Source of the DNA: M30B80 sp965656935
GTDB taxonomy: Bacteria > Pseudomonadota > Alphaproteobacteria > Rhodobacterales > Rhodobacteraceae
Reading direction: 5' to 3'
Length of the DNA: 64,000 bases
Assembly (NCBI GenBank): GCA_965656935.1
Contig: CBFHMG010000006.1
Coordinates: 62,001 to 126,000 of the forward strand
A program made the position numbers and the translations under genes. The notes beneath the pieces were generated by a model. It saw nothing but the letters and a program-made list of their open reading frames with translations, was not told the origin of the DNA and did no database searches. Numbering within the stretch: position 1 is the stretch's first letter; each line of letters opens with the position of its first letter. Below, in pieces: positions 32,755 through 40,608 of the stretch.

Positions 32755-34545
32755 ATGAAGTTTTGGGTTGCGCAGGTTTGTCTTGCGGTCGGGATTGTAT
32801 TCATTTGCCACACAACATGGATTGGCCAAGCACAGGCACAAGATCAGGTTTGGGTCCAGATTGAGGCCCATCCCGATCTGGCCACAGCCGAGTCGCGCGT
32901 GCGGGCCTATGCGCAGCTTGTCGATGACGTGAACGGGTTTCGCCAGCCAGCGGGCTGGTATGCCGTGGCGCTTGGCCCCTATGACCGCGCGACCGCGAAT
33001 GCGCGTCTGAGCGATTTGCGCGCACAAGGTCTGATCCCACGCGATTCCTATATCGAGACAGGCGATGTCTACCGCCAGCAATTCTGGCCCGTTGGCGCAA
33101 ATACCCTCGATGCAACCCCTGCCGAACAGATCGAAACCACCCCCCTGCCCGAGGCGCCAAGCGAGGTGGTCGAAGAGACTGAAACCACCCAATCCGAGGC
33201 CCCCACCCTTGTCGTGATCGAGGAAACCCCCGCCGAGGCGCGCCGCTCGGAAGGGCTGCTGACCCGCGAGGAACGCGAGGGCCTGCAAATCGCGATGCAA
33301 TGGTTCGGCTTTTACACCGCAGCCATCGATGGCGCATTCGGCAATGGCACCCGCCGCGCAATGGGCGCTTGGCAAACCGCACAAGGCTATGACGCCAGCG
33401 GCATCCTGACCACGCGCCAACGCGCCGAATTGCTGGGGCAATATCAGGCCGAGCTGGCAGCGCTTGGCATGCAGCGGGTCACAGATACCCTCGCAGGGAT
33501 CGAGATTGACCTGCCCTTGGCGATGGTCGAGTTTGCACGTTACGAATTTCCCTTTGCACAATTCGACAGCCTCAATGACAGCGGCGTGCGGGTTCTGCTG
33601 ATCAGCCAGCCGGGCGATAGCAATACATTGGCAGGGCTTTACGAGATCATGCAATCGCTCGAGATTGTCCCATCCGAGGGCGAGCGCGAGCGCAATAACG
33701 AGCGGTTCTTGCTGACGGGCGCATCGGCGCAGCAGCGCTCGCATACGATTGCGCGGCTTGAAGACGGGCAGATCAAAGGCTTCAGCCTGATCTGGACGCC
33801 CGAGCGCGACGCCCAGATGGAACGTGTCCTGCCGATGATGGAGCAAAGCTTCAGCCCGATTGCGGGCGTGCTTGATCCAAGCGTAGCCGACCCATCGACG
33901 GCGCAAGGCATCAATCTTCTTGCGGGTCTTGAGATGCGCACAGCCGAGATTTCCCGCTCGGGCTTTTATGTCAGCGAGGATGGCGCGGTGATGACGAGCA
34001 CCCAAGCGCTGGACGGTCAATGCAGCCGCATCATGATCGATGATCTCTACGAGGCCGATATCGTCTATCGCAATGATGATCTGGGACTGGCGGTCTTGCG
34101 TCCGCAGACCCGTCTGGCCCCCGTCAATTTTGCCGCTTTCGCGACCATGCCCGCCCGCATCCGCAGTGATATCGCGGTGGCCGGCTTCCCTTTTGGCGGC
34201 CAATTGGGCACGGCCTCGCTGACCTATGGCGAGATTGCTGATCTGGCAGGGCTGGATGGCGATACCGATATCCAGCGCCTGAGCGTCGAGGCGCGCGAGA
34301 CCGAAGTGGGCGGCCCCGTATTTGATCCGACAGGGGCGGTGCTTGGAATGGTGCTACCAAGCGAGGTTGAAGGCCGCAGCCTGCCCCAAGGGGTCACCTT
34401 CGCATTGCGGGGCGATATATTGGCGGGCATCCTGAACGAGGCGGGCATCGCACCTGTCGCGGCACCGCAAGACCGCGCTTTGGGCCAAGAAGCCTTGGCG
34501 CGTCTGGGGGCGGATATGACGGTGCTGGTCAGCTGCTGGAACTAA
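32755..34545 (+). CDS. secreted SPOR-like / peptidoglycan-binding protein with inactive trypsin-like domain
   Basis: 596 residues: signal peptide (about 1-29), a SPOR-like segment (31-105; VWVQIEAHP, WYAVALGPYD), a Glu/Thr/Pro-rich linker (115-165), a PG_binding_1 domain (172-228; LQIAMQWFGFYTAAIDGAFG), a middle domain (240-365) and a trypsin/HtrA-like domain (400-565). In that last domain the catalytic triad appears lost: the His position is Gln417 (TSTQAL), the Asp position is Gly444 (LGLAVL) and the Ser position is Val518 (EVGGPV). It is probably periplasmic, binds peptidoglycan and does not cut proteins. A strong terminator follows. Single-gene unit, divergent from glyQ. Confidence 0.85.
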   Translation: MKFWVAQVCLAVGIVFICHTTWIGQAQAQDQVWVQIEAHPDLATAESRVRAYAQLVDDVNGFRQPAGWYAVALGPYDRATANARLSDLRAQGLIPRDSYIETGDVYRQQFWPVGANTLDATPAEQIETTPLPEAPSEVVEETETTQSEAPTLVVIEETPAEARRSEGLLTREEREGLQIAMQWFGFYTAAIDGAFGNGTRRAMGAWQTAQGYDASGILTTRQRAELLGQYQAELAALGMQRVTDTLAGIEIDLPLAMVEFARYEFPFAQFDSLNDSGVRVLLISQPGDSNTLAGLYEIMQSLEIVPSEGERERNNERFLLTGASAQQRSHTIARLEDGQIKGFSLIWTPERDAQMERVLPMMEQSFSPIAGVLDPSVADPSTAQGINLLAGLEMRTAEISRSGFYVSEDGAVMTSTQALDGQCSRIMIDDLYEADIVYRNDDLGLAVLRPQTRLAPVNFAAFATMPARIRSDIAVAGFPFGGQLGTASLTYGEIADLAGLDGDTDIQRLSVEARETEVGGPVFDPTGAVLGMVLPSEVEGRSLPQGVTFALRGDILAGILNEAGIAPVAAPQDRALGQEALARLGADMTVLVSCWN

Positions 34546-34570
34546 CGGGCTAATCCCGCGCATCAAACGA

Positions 34571-34609
34571 AAAACACCTGCGGTTCACGGAACGGGCCGC
34601 AGGTGTTTT
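34571..34609 (+). terminator. intrinsic-type terminator after the pseudoprotease gene
   Basis: Thirteen perfect pairs, AAAACACCTGCGG with CCGCAGGTGTTTT, around a 13-base loop, 25 bases after the stop. The A and T flanks let it act in both directions. Confidence 0.88.
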
Positions 34610-34684
34610 CTTTGAACACGCTTGATCGGAATGGATATCTGAAACAGCGCCAAGCCGCGCTTAAAGCTATGGCAAGACAGGCCT

Positions 34685-34700
34685 ACGCCATGCATGGCGT
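34685..34700. promoter_or_regulatory. 16-bp perfect palindrome upstream of cobS
   Basis: ACGCCATGCATGGCGT, a perfect palindrome 101 bp upstream of the cobS ATG. It has the form of an operator for a dimeric regulator, but I cannot assign one. It also falls inside a short open frame (34612-34728). Confidence 0.4.
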
Positions 34701-34801
34701 GCAAATAATCCCGCCATATCCTTTTTGACCCTAGCCCTTTCCCTTGCAGGCATCTGGAATATGTTGCACCACGGACCCGACATAAAACTCTCGAGGCGCA
34801 G

Positions 34802-35788
34802 ATGACAAACGGCACGATGGCAAGCGACGCAAAACCTACTGAAGAAATCTCGGTCCGCGAGGTTTTCGGGATCGACACCGATATGAAGGTAAAGGGCTTT
34901 GCCGAGGCCACCGACCGCGTGCCCGAGATCGACAGCACCTATAAATTCGACCCCGACACCACCCGCGCGATCCTTGCAGGCTTTAGCCATAACCGCCGTG
35001 TGATGATCCAAGGGTATCACGGAACGGGCAAATCGACCCATATCGAACAGGTCGCTGCCCGCCTGAACTGGCCCGCTGTTCGCGTGAACCTCGACAGCCA
35101 TATCAGCCGGATCGACCTGATCGGCAAAGACGCGATCAAATTGCGCGATGGCAAGCAGGTTACCGAATTCCACGAAGGCATCCTGCCTTGGGCGCTGCGC
35201 AATCCAGTGGCGATTGTTTTTGATGAATATGATGCGGGCCGCGCGGATGTGATGTTCGTGATCCAGCGCGTGCTGGAGCATGACGGCAAACTGACTTTGC
35301 TGGACCAAAACCAGATCATCACGCCGAACCCCTATTTCCGCCTCTTTGCCACGGCCAATACGGTCGGGCTTGGGGATACAACAGGCCTCTATCATGGTGT
35401 GCAGCAGATCAACCAAGCGCAGATGGACCGTTGGAGCCTTGTCGCCACGCTGAACTATCTCAGCCATGACGCCGAAGCCGCGATCGTTCTGGGCAAAAAC
35501 CCGCATTTCAACACCGAAGCGGGCCGCAAGCAGATTGGCCAGATGGTCACTGTGGCCGAGTTGACCCGCACCGCCTTTATGAATGGTGAATTGTCGACAG
35601 TCATGTCCCCCCGTACCGTCATCACTTGGGCCCAAAACGCCGAGATTTTCCGCGATGTGGGCTATGCCTTCCGCCTGTCTTTCCTCAATAAATGCGATGA
35701 GTTGGAGCGCCAGACAGTGGCCGAGTTCTACCAGCGCTGCTTTGACGAGGAATTGCCAGAAAGTGCCGCCAGCATGAGCATCGGCTGA
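34802..35788 (+). CDS. cobS: aerobic cobaltochelatase subunit CobS
   Basis: AAA+ ATPase (328 residues) of the CobNST complex, which inserts cobalt into hydrogenobyrinic acid a,c-diamide in aerobic cobalamin synthesis. Walker A is GYHGTGKST (71-79), Walker B IVFDEYDAG near 140-148, with the sensor region LFATANTVGLGD. Length and N-terminus are typical. A strong terminator follows and a small secreted-protein gene separates it from cobT, so the two chelatase subunits may not be on one transcript. The large subunit gene cobN is not in the window. Confidence 0.96.
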   Translation: MTNGTMASDAKPTEEISVREVFGIDTDMKVKGFAEATDRVPEIDSTYKFDPDTTRAILAGFSHNRRVMIQGYHGTGKSTHIEQVAARLNWPAVRVNLDSHISRIDLIGKDAIKLRDGKQVTEFHEGILPWALRNPVAIVFDEYDAGRADVMFVIQRVLEHDGKLTLLDQNQIITPNPYFRLFATANTVGLGDTTGLYHGVQQINQAQMDRWSLVATLNYLSHDAEAAIVLGKNPHFNTEAGRKQIGQMVTVAELTRTAFMNGELSTVMSPRTVITWAQNAEIFRDVGYAFRLSFLNKCDELERQTVAEFYQRCFDEELPESAASMSIG

Positions 35789-35813
35789 GCCAAACAGCCA
35801 TAAGTGACACAGC

Positions 35814-35843
35814 CAAAACCGCTCCTTGGGGGGCGGTTTTTTT
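35814..35843 (+). terminator. intrinsic terminator after cobS
   Basis: AAAACCGC pairs with GCGGTTTT, extended by CC/GG and a T-G pair, and is followed by a run of T to 35842. A textbook Rho-independent terminator 26 bases after the cobS stop. Confidence 0.92.
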
Positions 35844-35934
35844 CATGTGGCATGCTGGAATCAACACATCAGAAAGCATAAAGTTTTTGTACTGCACACT
35901 TTACAAACGTGTTTTCGGGCCGTTTGCTTGAATT

Positions 35935-36345
35935 ATGGGCAATGTAAAAACAATTTTACTGGTTTTGTTTCTAGGGTTTTTCGTCCCTGTCGGCCTTGCT
36001 CAGGCCAATACGGCCAATGATCCGATCCATCAATTTGCGACCTGTGCAGGGCGGCTTTCAGCCGAGATGGAGCATCAATGGCTGCTCTCCGATCCAGACG
36101 CGCGCCGCACCGAGGCCATCCGCGAGAGCATGCTGGATGTTCTGGAAAGCCTGACCCAAGCCGAGCAGGGTCGCACAGTGCTGCAATGGCGCATTGAGGC
36201 CAAGACTGCCCATGCCGCATTGCTCAGCCGCGCCACCTTTCGCAGCGATGAATGGGCCAATGATATGGCACATCGTTTGATACGGCATTGCTCCAGCCTG
36301 ATCGTCCTGCCGCCAGAGGCGCTTGAAAGCGGCGATCAAAGCTGA
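35935..36345 (+). CDS. small secreted protein between cobS and cobT, hypothetical
   Basis: A 136-residue protein with a clear signal peptide (about 1-25, cut near AQA-N) and a helical mature part with two cysteines (FATCAGRLSAEMEHQWL and IRHCSSL) that could pair. I do not recognise a named family. It follows the cobS terminator by 92 bases and precedes cobT by 65 bases, so it may head the cobT transcript. A link to cobalt or corrin metabolism would be guesswork. No good ribosome-binding site precedes the ATG. Confidence 0.78.
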   Translation: MGNVKTILLVLFLGFFVPVGLAQANTANDPIHQFATCAGRLSAEMEHQWLLSDPDARRTEAIRESMLDVLESLTQAEQGRTVLQWRIEAKTAHAALLSRATFRSDEWANDMAHRLIRHCSSLIVLPPEALESGDQS

Positions 36346-36410
36346 CCAAACCGCGCTGTTTTTCGTTTCTGACCTTGCCAGTCGGGGTGTGTTGAACCAC
36401 ATTCCCCCCT

Positions 36411-38285
36411 ATGCAGAAGCCCTCAGACAACCCCGCTGATCCGTTCAAAAAAGCGCTGGCAGATGCCACGCGCGTCTTGGCAGATGATCGAGACCTTTCC
36501 GTCACCTATTCGGTGGATCCTCCGGGGGCCTCGAATGACGCGGTGCGCCTGCCCCAGATCAGCCGCCGCATGAGCCGCGAAGAAGTGCTCTTGGCGCGCG
36601 GCACAGCCGATGCTTATGCGCTGCGTCACCGCCATCATGATGCGAAAGTGCATTCAAGATATGACCCCGCAGGCCCCATGGCCCGCGATCTGATGGAGGC
36701 GATGGAAACCGCCCGCTGCGAAGCCATCGGCGCGCGCGAAATGCCTGGAACGGCTGGCAATATCGACGCCAAGATCGGATCTGAAGCACGGCGCAAGGGC
36801 TATGGCGATATTCGCGATCGTGCGGATGCGCCGCTCTCGACGGCGGCGGGATATCTGATCCGCCATCTCGCCACCGGTCGCGACCTGCCGCCCGAGGCGC
36901 AAAATGTCATGGAGCTGTGGCGCGGTTTCATCGAAGAGCGCTGCGGCGACACTTTGGAAAACCTCGATGCGACCCTTGCCGATCAGGCCAGCTTTGCGAA
37001 ATTTGCCCGCAAGCTGATTGATGATCTGGGCTATGGCGACCAGCTTGGCGATGACCCTGACGAGATGGATAATGACAGCGAGGATGAGGGCGCCTCGGAG
37101 GAACAGGAACAACCCGATTCCACCGGTGACGGGAATGAGGATGACGAGCAGGAGAACGAGGCCGCGCCCGAGCGCAGCCAAGAGGAGCAACAAGACGAAT
37201 CCCAAGCCCAAGTCCAGATGGATGATACGGGCGAGATGGAGGAATCCGAGGAACAGGAATTGCCCGAAGGCGAGGCCCCGACCGAGCCGCCCGCCCCTGC
37301 CCCCCATTCCGATGCCGATCCGAATTACACCGTTTTCACCACCGAATATGACGAAGAAATCACCGCCGAAGAATTGGCCGAGCCGCAAGAGCTTGAGCGC
37401 CTGCGCGCCTATCTTGATCAGCAATTGGAGCCGCTCAAAGGGGCCGTGAGCCGCTTGGCCAACAAGCTTCAACGCCGCCTTCAAGCACAGCAAAACCGCT
37501 CATGGGAGTTTGATCTTGAGGAAGGTACGCTGGATGCGGGACGCCTTGCACGGATCGTGGCCAGCCCCACCACGCCTTTGTCTTTCAAGCGCGAAAAAGA
37601 CACCGAATTCCGCGACACGGTCGTGACGATCTTGCTGGATAATTCAGGCTCGATGCGGGGCCGCCCGATCTCGATCGCGGCGATCTGCGCCGATGTTCTG
37701 GCCCGCACCCTCGAGCGCTGTGATGTGAAGGTCGAGATTTTGGGCTTCACCACCCGCGCTTGGAAAGGTGGCCGCGCGCGCGAGGAATGGCTGGCAAATG
37801 GCCGCAGCCAGCAACCCGGACGTCTGAATGATCTGCGCCATATCATCTATAAATCCGCCGATGCCCCATGGCGGCGGGTGCGCGACAATCTGGGCCTGAT
37901 GATGAAAGAGGGGCTGTTGAAGGAAAATATCGACGGTGAGGCCTTGGAATGGGCGCATCGACGGATGGCCAACCGCCCCGAGGCGCGCAAGATCCTGATG
38001 GTGATCTCGGATGGCGCGCCTGTGGACGATTCCACCCTGTCTGTGAACCCTGCGAATTTCCTTGAAAAGCACCTGCGCGATGTCATCGCCATGGTCGAGA
38101 AACGCCGCGCCGTGGAATTGCTGGCCATCGGCATCGGCCATGATGTGACCCGTTACTACGAGCGCGCCGTGACCATCACCGATGCCGAGCAATTGGCGGG
38201 TGCAATCACCGAACAACTGGCCTCCCTGTTTGACACGGACCCAAGGGCGCGGGCGCGTTTCATGGGTATCCGGAAAGCCAGCTGA
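36411..38285 (+). CDS. cobT: aerobic cobaltochelatase subunit CobT
   Basis: 624-residue partner of CobS in cobalt insertion. The N-terminal part (1-210) is followed by a very acidic Glu/Asp/Gln-rich region (about 215-340) and a C-terminal von Willebrand A domain with the MIDAS motif D410-x-S-x-S (DNSGSMRGR), then YKSADAPWRRVRDNLGLMM and ILMVISDGAPVDDST. This layout is that of known CobT and of the Mg-chelatase D subunit. Aminopeptidase P follows after only ten bases, so it is probably co-transcribed. Confidence 0.96.
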   Translation: MQKPSDNPADPFKKALADATRVLADDRDLSVTYSVDPPGASNDAVRLPQISRRMSREEVLLARGTADAYALRHRHHDAKVHSRYDPAGPMARDLMEAMETARCEAIGAREMPGTAGNIDAKIGSEARRKGYGDIRDRADAPLSTAAGYLIRHLATGRDLPPEAQNVMELWRGFIEERCGDTLENLDATLADQASFAKFARKLIDDLGYGDQLGDDPDEMDNDSEDEGASEEQEQPDSTGDGNEDDEQENEAAPERSQEEQQDESQAQVQMDDTGEMEESEEQELPEGEAPTEPPAPAPHSDADPNYTVFTTEYDEEITAEELAEPQELERLRAYLDQQLEPLKGAVSRLANKLQRRLQAQQNRSWEFDLEEGTLDAGRLARIVASPTTPLSFKREKDTEFRDTVVTILLDNSGSMRGRPISIAAICADVLARTLERCDVKVEILGFTTRAWKGGRAREEWLANGRSQQPGRLNDLRHIIYKSADAPWRRVRDNLGLMMKEGLLKENIDGEALEWAHRRMANRPEARKILMVISDGAPVDDSTLSVNPANFLEKHLRDVIAMVEKRRAVELLAIGIGHDVTRYYERAVTITDAEQLAGAITEQLASLFDTDPRARARFMGIRKAS

Positions 38286-38295
38286 CGCGCCGCGC

Positions 38296-40113
38296 ATGAC
38301 AGATACCAGCCCCACCCGTTTCCAAAGCTTCACTAGCGCGGCCGGCCCCGAAAACGGGCCACCACGGCTTGAAAGCTTGCGGGCAAGACTTGTGGCGCAA
38401 GGGCTGGCGGGGTTTCTGGTGCCGCGCGCCGATGCCCATCAGGGTGAATATGTCGCCCCGCGCGATGAACGGCTGTCATGGCTGACGGGCTTCACAGGCT
38501 CGGCAGGCTTTGCCGCCATTCTGCCCGATATCGCGGGCGTATTTATCGATGGCCGCTACCGCGTGCAGGTCAAATCAGAGGTGGATTTAAGCGCCTATAC
38601 CCCTGTGCCTTGGCCCGAAACAAAGCTTGAGGATTGGCTGATCGCGCATTTGCCCCAAGGCGGCGCAATAGGTTTTGACCCTTGGTTGCATAGCAGCGCC
38701 GAGATCGAGCGCTTGGAAAAGGCCCTGACACCAGCCCAGATCAGCTTGGTCCCGACCGACAACCAGATCGACGCGATCTGGCCCGACCAGCCCCCCCGCC
38801 CCGCAGGGCAGGCAGAGGCTTATCCGGTTGAGTATGCGGGCATGCGCTCGGTCGATAAACGCGAAAATATTGGCGCGCTTTTGACCGAGAAGGGCCAAGC
38901 CGCCGCCGTGCTGACCCTGCCTGACAGCATTTGCTGGCTGCTCAATATCCGTGGCCATGATCTGGCGCATTTGCCCGTGGTCCAAGCCTTTGCGATTATC
39001 GCCGCAGACGGGCATGTGACGCTGTTCTCCGATCCTGAAAAATTCGTCCCCCTCGGCCCTGATCCCGATATCACGATCAAGGCTTGGGACGCGTTTGAAG
39101 AAAGCCTTCAGGCGCTGAGCGGCCCCGTGCGAATTGACCCCGCAACCGCGCCCCATCAGGTCCGTTTGACCCTAGAGGCCGCAGGCATCGAGATCGTCGA
39201 AAGCGTTGATCCCTGTATTTTCCCAAAAGCCCGCAAAACCAGTGCAGAGGTCAAAGCCTCCGCCCAAGCGCATCTGCGTGACGGGGCCGCAATGGCCAAA
39301 TTCCTACATTGGTTTGATGAGCAAGCCCCCATAGGTGGGCTGACCGAGATTGACTGCGTGCGCGCACTTGAAGGGTTTCGCGCAGAGACAGGCGCGCTGC
39401 TTGATATCAGCTTTGACACGATTGCAGGCGCAGGCGCCAATGGCGCGATTGTGCATTACCGCGTCACCGAGGGCACCAATGCGCCCCTGAAGGAAGGCGA
39501 GTTATTCCTCATCGATAGCGGCGCGCAATATCAGGACGGCACGACCGATATCACCCGCACCCTGCCCGTGGGCCAAGTGGGGTTAGAAGAGAAAACCGCC
39601 TTTACCCAAGTTCTGCGCGGGATGATCGGGGTTCATATGGCGCGCTTTCCAAAAGGGATTTCAGGGCGCGATATCGACGCTTTGGCGCGCGCGCCGCTTT
39701 GGGCCGCTGGCCGCGATTTTGATCATGGTACGGGGCATGGTGTGGGGGTTTATCTCAGCGTGCATGAAGGCCCACAGCGGATCAGCCGCGCCTCGAGTGT
39801 GCCGCTTGAGGTGGGAATGATCCTGTCCAATGAGCCGGGATATTACCGTGAGGGGGCGTTTGGCATCCGGATCGAGAACCTGATTGTGGTGCGCGAGGCC
39901 CCCGCCTTGGCGGGTGGCGATGATCGGGCGATGCTGTGCTTTGACACGCTGAGCTACGCCCCGATTGACCGCCGCCTGATCCTGCCTGAATTGCTGACAG
40001 CGGCCGAGCGGGACTGGTTGAACGCCTATCATCGTGATGTGGCCGATAAAATCGGACCGCAGCTTGAGGGCGCCGTGAAAGATTGGCTGATCGCGGCCAC
40101 AGCCCCCGTTTGA
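38296..40113 (+). CDS. aminopeptidase P family protein (Xaa-Pro aminopeptidase)
   Basis: 605-residue M24B metallopeptidase that removes an N-terminal residue before proline. It has two creatinase-like N-terminal domains (LVPRADAHQGEYVAPRDERLSWLTGFTGSAG) and a pita-bread catalytic domain with all five metal ligands: Asp407, Asp418, His481, Glu513 and Glu527. The long form resembles eukaryotic cytosolic XPNPEP1 more than the short E. coli PepP. The frame is open from 38182 inside cobT, but the ATG at 38296 starts the conserved part. It lies ten bases after cobT. Confidence 0.94.
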   Translation: MTDTSPTRFQSFTSAAGPENGPPRLESLRARLVAQGLAGFLVPRADAHQGEYVAPRDERLSWLTGFTGSAGFAAILPDIAGVFIDGRYRVQVKSEVDLSAYTPVPWPETKLEDWLIAHLPQGGAIGFDPWLHSSAEIERLEKALTPAQISLVPTDNQIDAIWPDQPPRPAGQAEAYPVEYAGMRSVDKRENIGALLTEKGQAAAVLTLPDSICWLLNIRGHDLAHLPVVQAFAIIAADGHVTLFSDPEKFVPLGPDPDITIKAWDAFEESLQALSGPVRIDPATAPHQVRLTLEAAGIEIVESVDPCIFPKARKTSAEVKASAQAHLRDGAAMAKFLHWFDEQAPIGGLTEIDCVRALEGFRAETGALLDISFDTIAGAGANGAIVHYRVTEGTNAPLKEGELFLIDSGAQYQDGTTDITRTLPVGQVGLEEKTAFTQVLRGMIGVHMARFPKGISGRDIDALARAPLWAAGRDFDHGTGHGVGVYLSVHEGPQRISRASSVPLEVGMILSNEPGYYREGAFGIRIENLIVVREAPALAGGDDRAMLCFDTLSYAPIDRRLILPELLTAAERDWLNAYHRDVADKIGPQLEGAVKDWLIAATAPV

Positions 40114-40185
40114 CACAAGAACGTAACGTTGGATGTGCATTTAGGCGCTGGAGTGCTAGAAGACCGGCAATGAGGAGGAATAATC

Positions 40186-40527
40186 ATGGCTGATCACATC
40201 ACAATTCGCAAAGCGTCAGGTACCTATGTGGTGCGGACCAGCGGTGCAATTGTTGCCGAAAGCGCAGCCGTGCTGGAATTGTCCGAGGGCGGTTATGCGC
40301 CAGTGATCTATTTCCCGCGTGGCGATGTTGCGATGGCTGTTCTGGAGCAAACCGACCGACAGACCCGTTGCCCCCATAAAGGACAAGCGACCTATTTTTC
40401 GCTGGTCACACCCGAGGGCACAATTGCCGATGCCGCTTGGAGCTATGAGGCACCGCTGGATGGCGTGGCCGAGATCAAAGGGCATTTGGCCTTTGATGGC
40501 GAGAAGGTCACGGTAGAGCAGATTTGA
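40186..40527 (+). CDS. DUF427 domain protein
   Basis: A 113-residue single-domain protein of the DUF427 family, a small beta-rich fold: ITIRKASGTYVVRTSGAIVAESAAVLEL, APVIYFPRGDVAM, TRCPHKGQATYFSL and AAWSYEAPLDGVAEIKGHLAFDGEKV. The function of the family is not established. An excellent GAGGAGG ribosome-binding site precedes the ATG, which suggests strong translation. It follows aminopeptidase P by 72 bases and is convergent with the ClC gene; a dispersed repeat lies between them. Confidence 0.9.
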   Translation: MADHITIRKASGTYVVRTSGAIVAESAAVLELSEGGYAPVIYFPRGDVAMAVLEQTDRQTRCPHKGQATYFSLVTPEGTIADAAWSYEAPLDGVAEIKGHLAFDGEKVTVEQI

Positions 40528-40547
40528 CGCCCGCCCTGCGCCTGATT

Positions 40548-40601
40548 GATTTTGCTGACGCAAAACCAAAGCCTCCGGCGGTCGTATTTTTAGAAAGATG
40601 A
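40548..40601 (-). repeat. dispersed intergenic repeat, full composite copy 3
   Basis: On the minus strand TCATCTTTC, AAAATAC and GCCGGAGGC (40601-40571) are followed by a GGTTTTGC / GCAAAATC hairpin with loop GTCA (40567-40548). It has the same order and spacing as the copy at 7309. It lies between the convergent DUF427 and ClC genes, just after the ClC stop. Confidence 0.75.
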
Positions 40602-40608
40602 AAGAGCT

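Noticed and set aside
32689..34203. Long open frame on the minus strand opposite the pseudoprotease gene (504 codons)
   Set aside because: It covers a gene with signal peptide, PG-binding and trypsin-like domains on the other strand; the antisense product is rich in His/Arg/Gln with no domain.
38182..38295. Start of aminopeptidase P inside cobT
   Set aside because: The extra 38 residues are an out-of-frame reading of the cobT end; the ATG at 38296 begins the conserved sequence.
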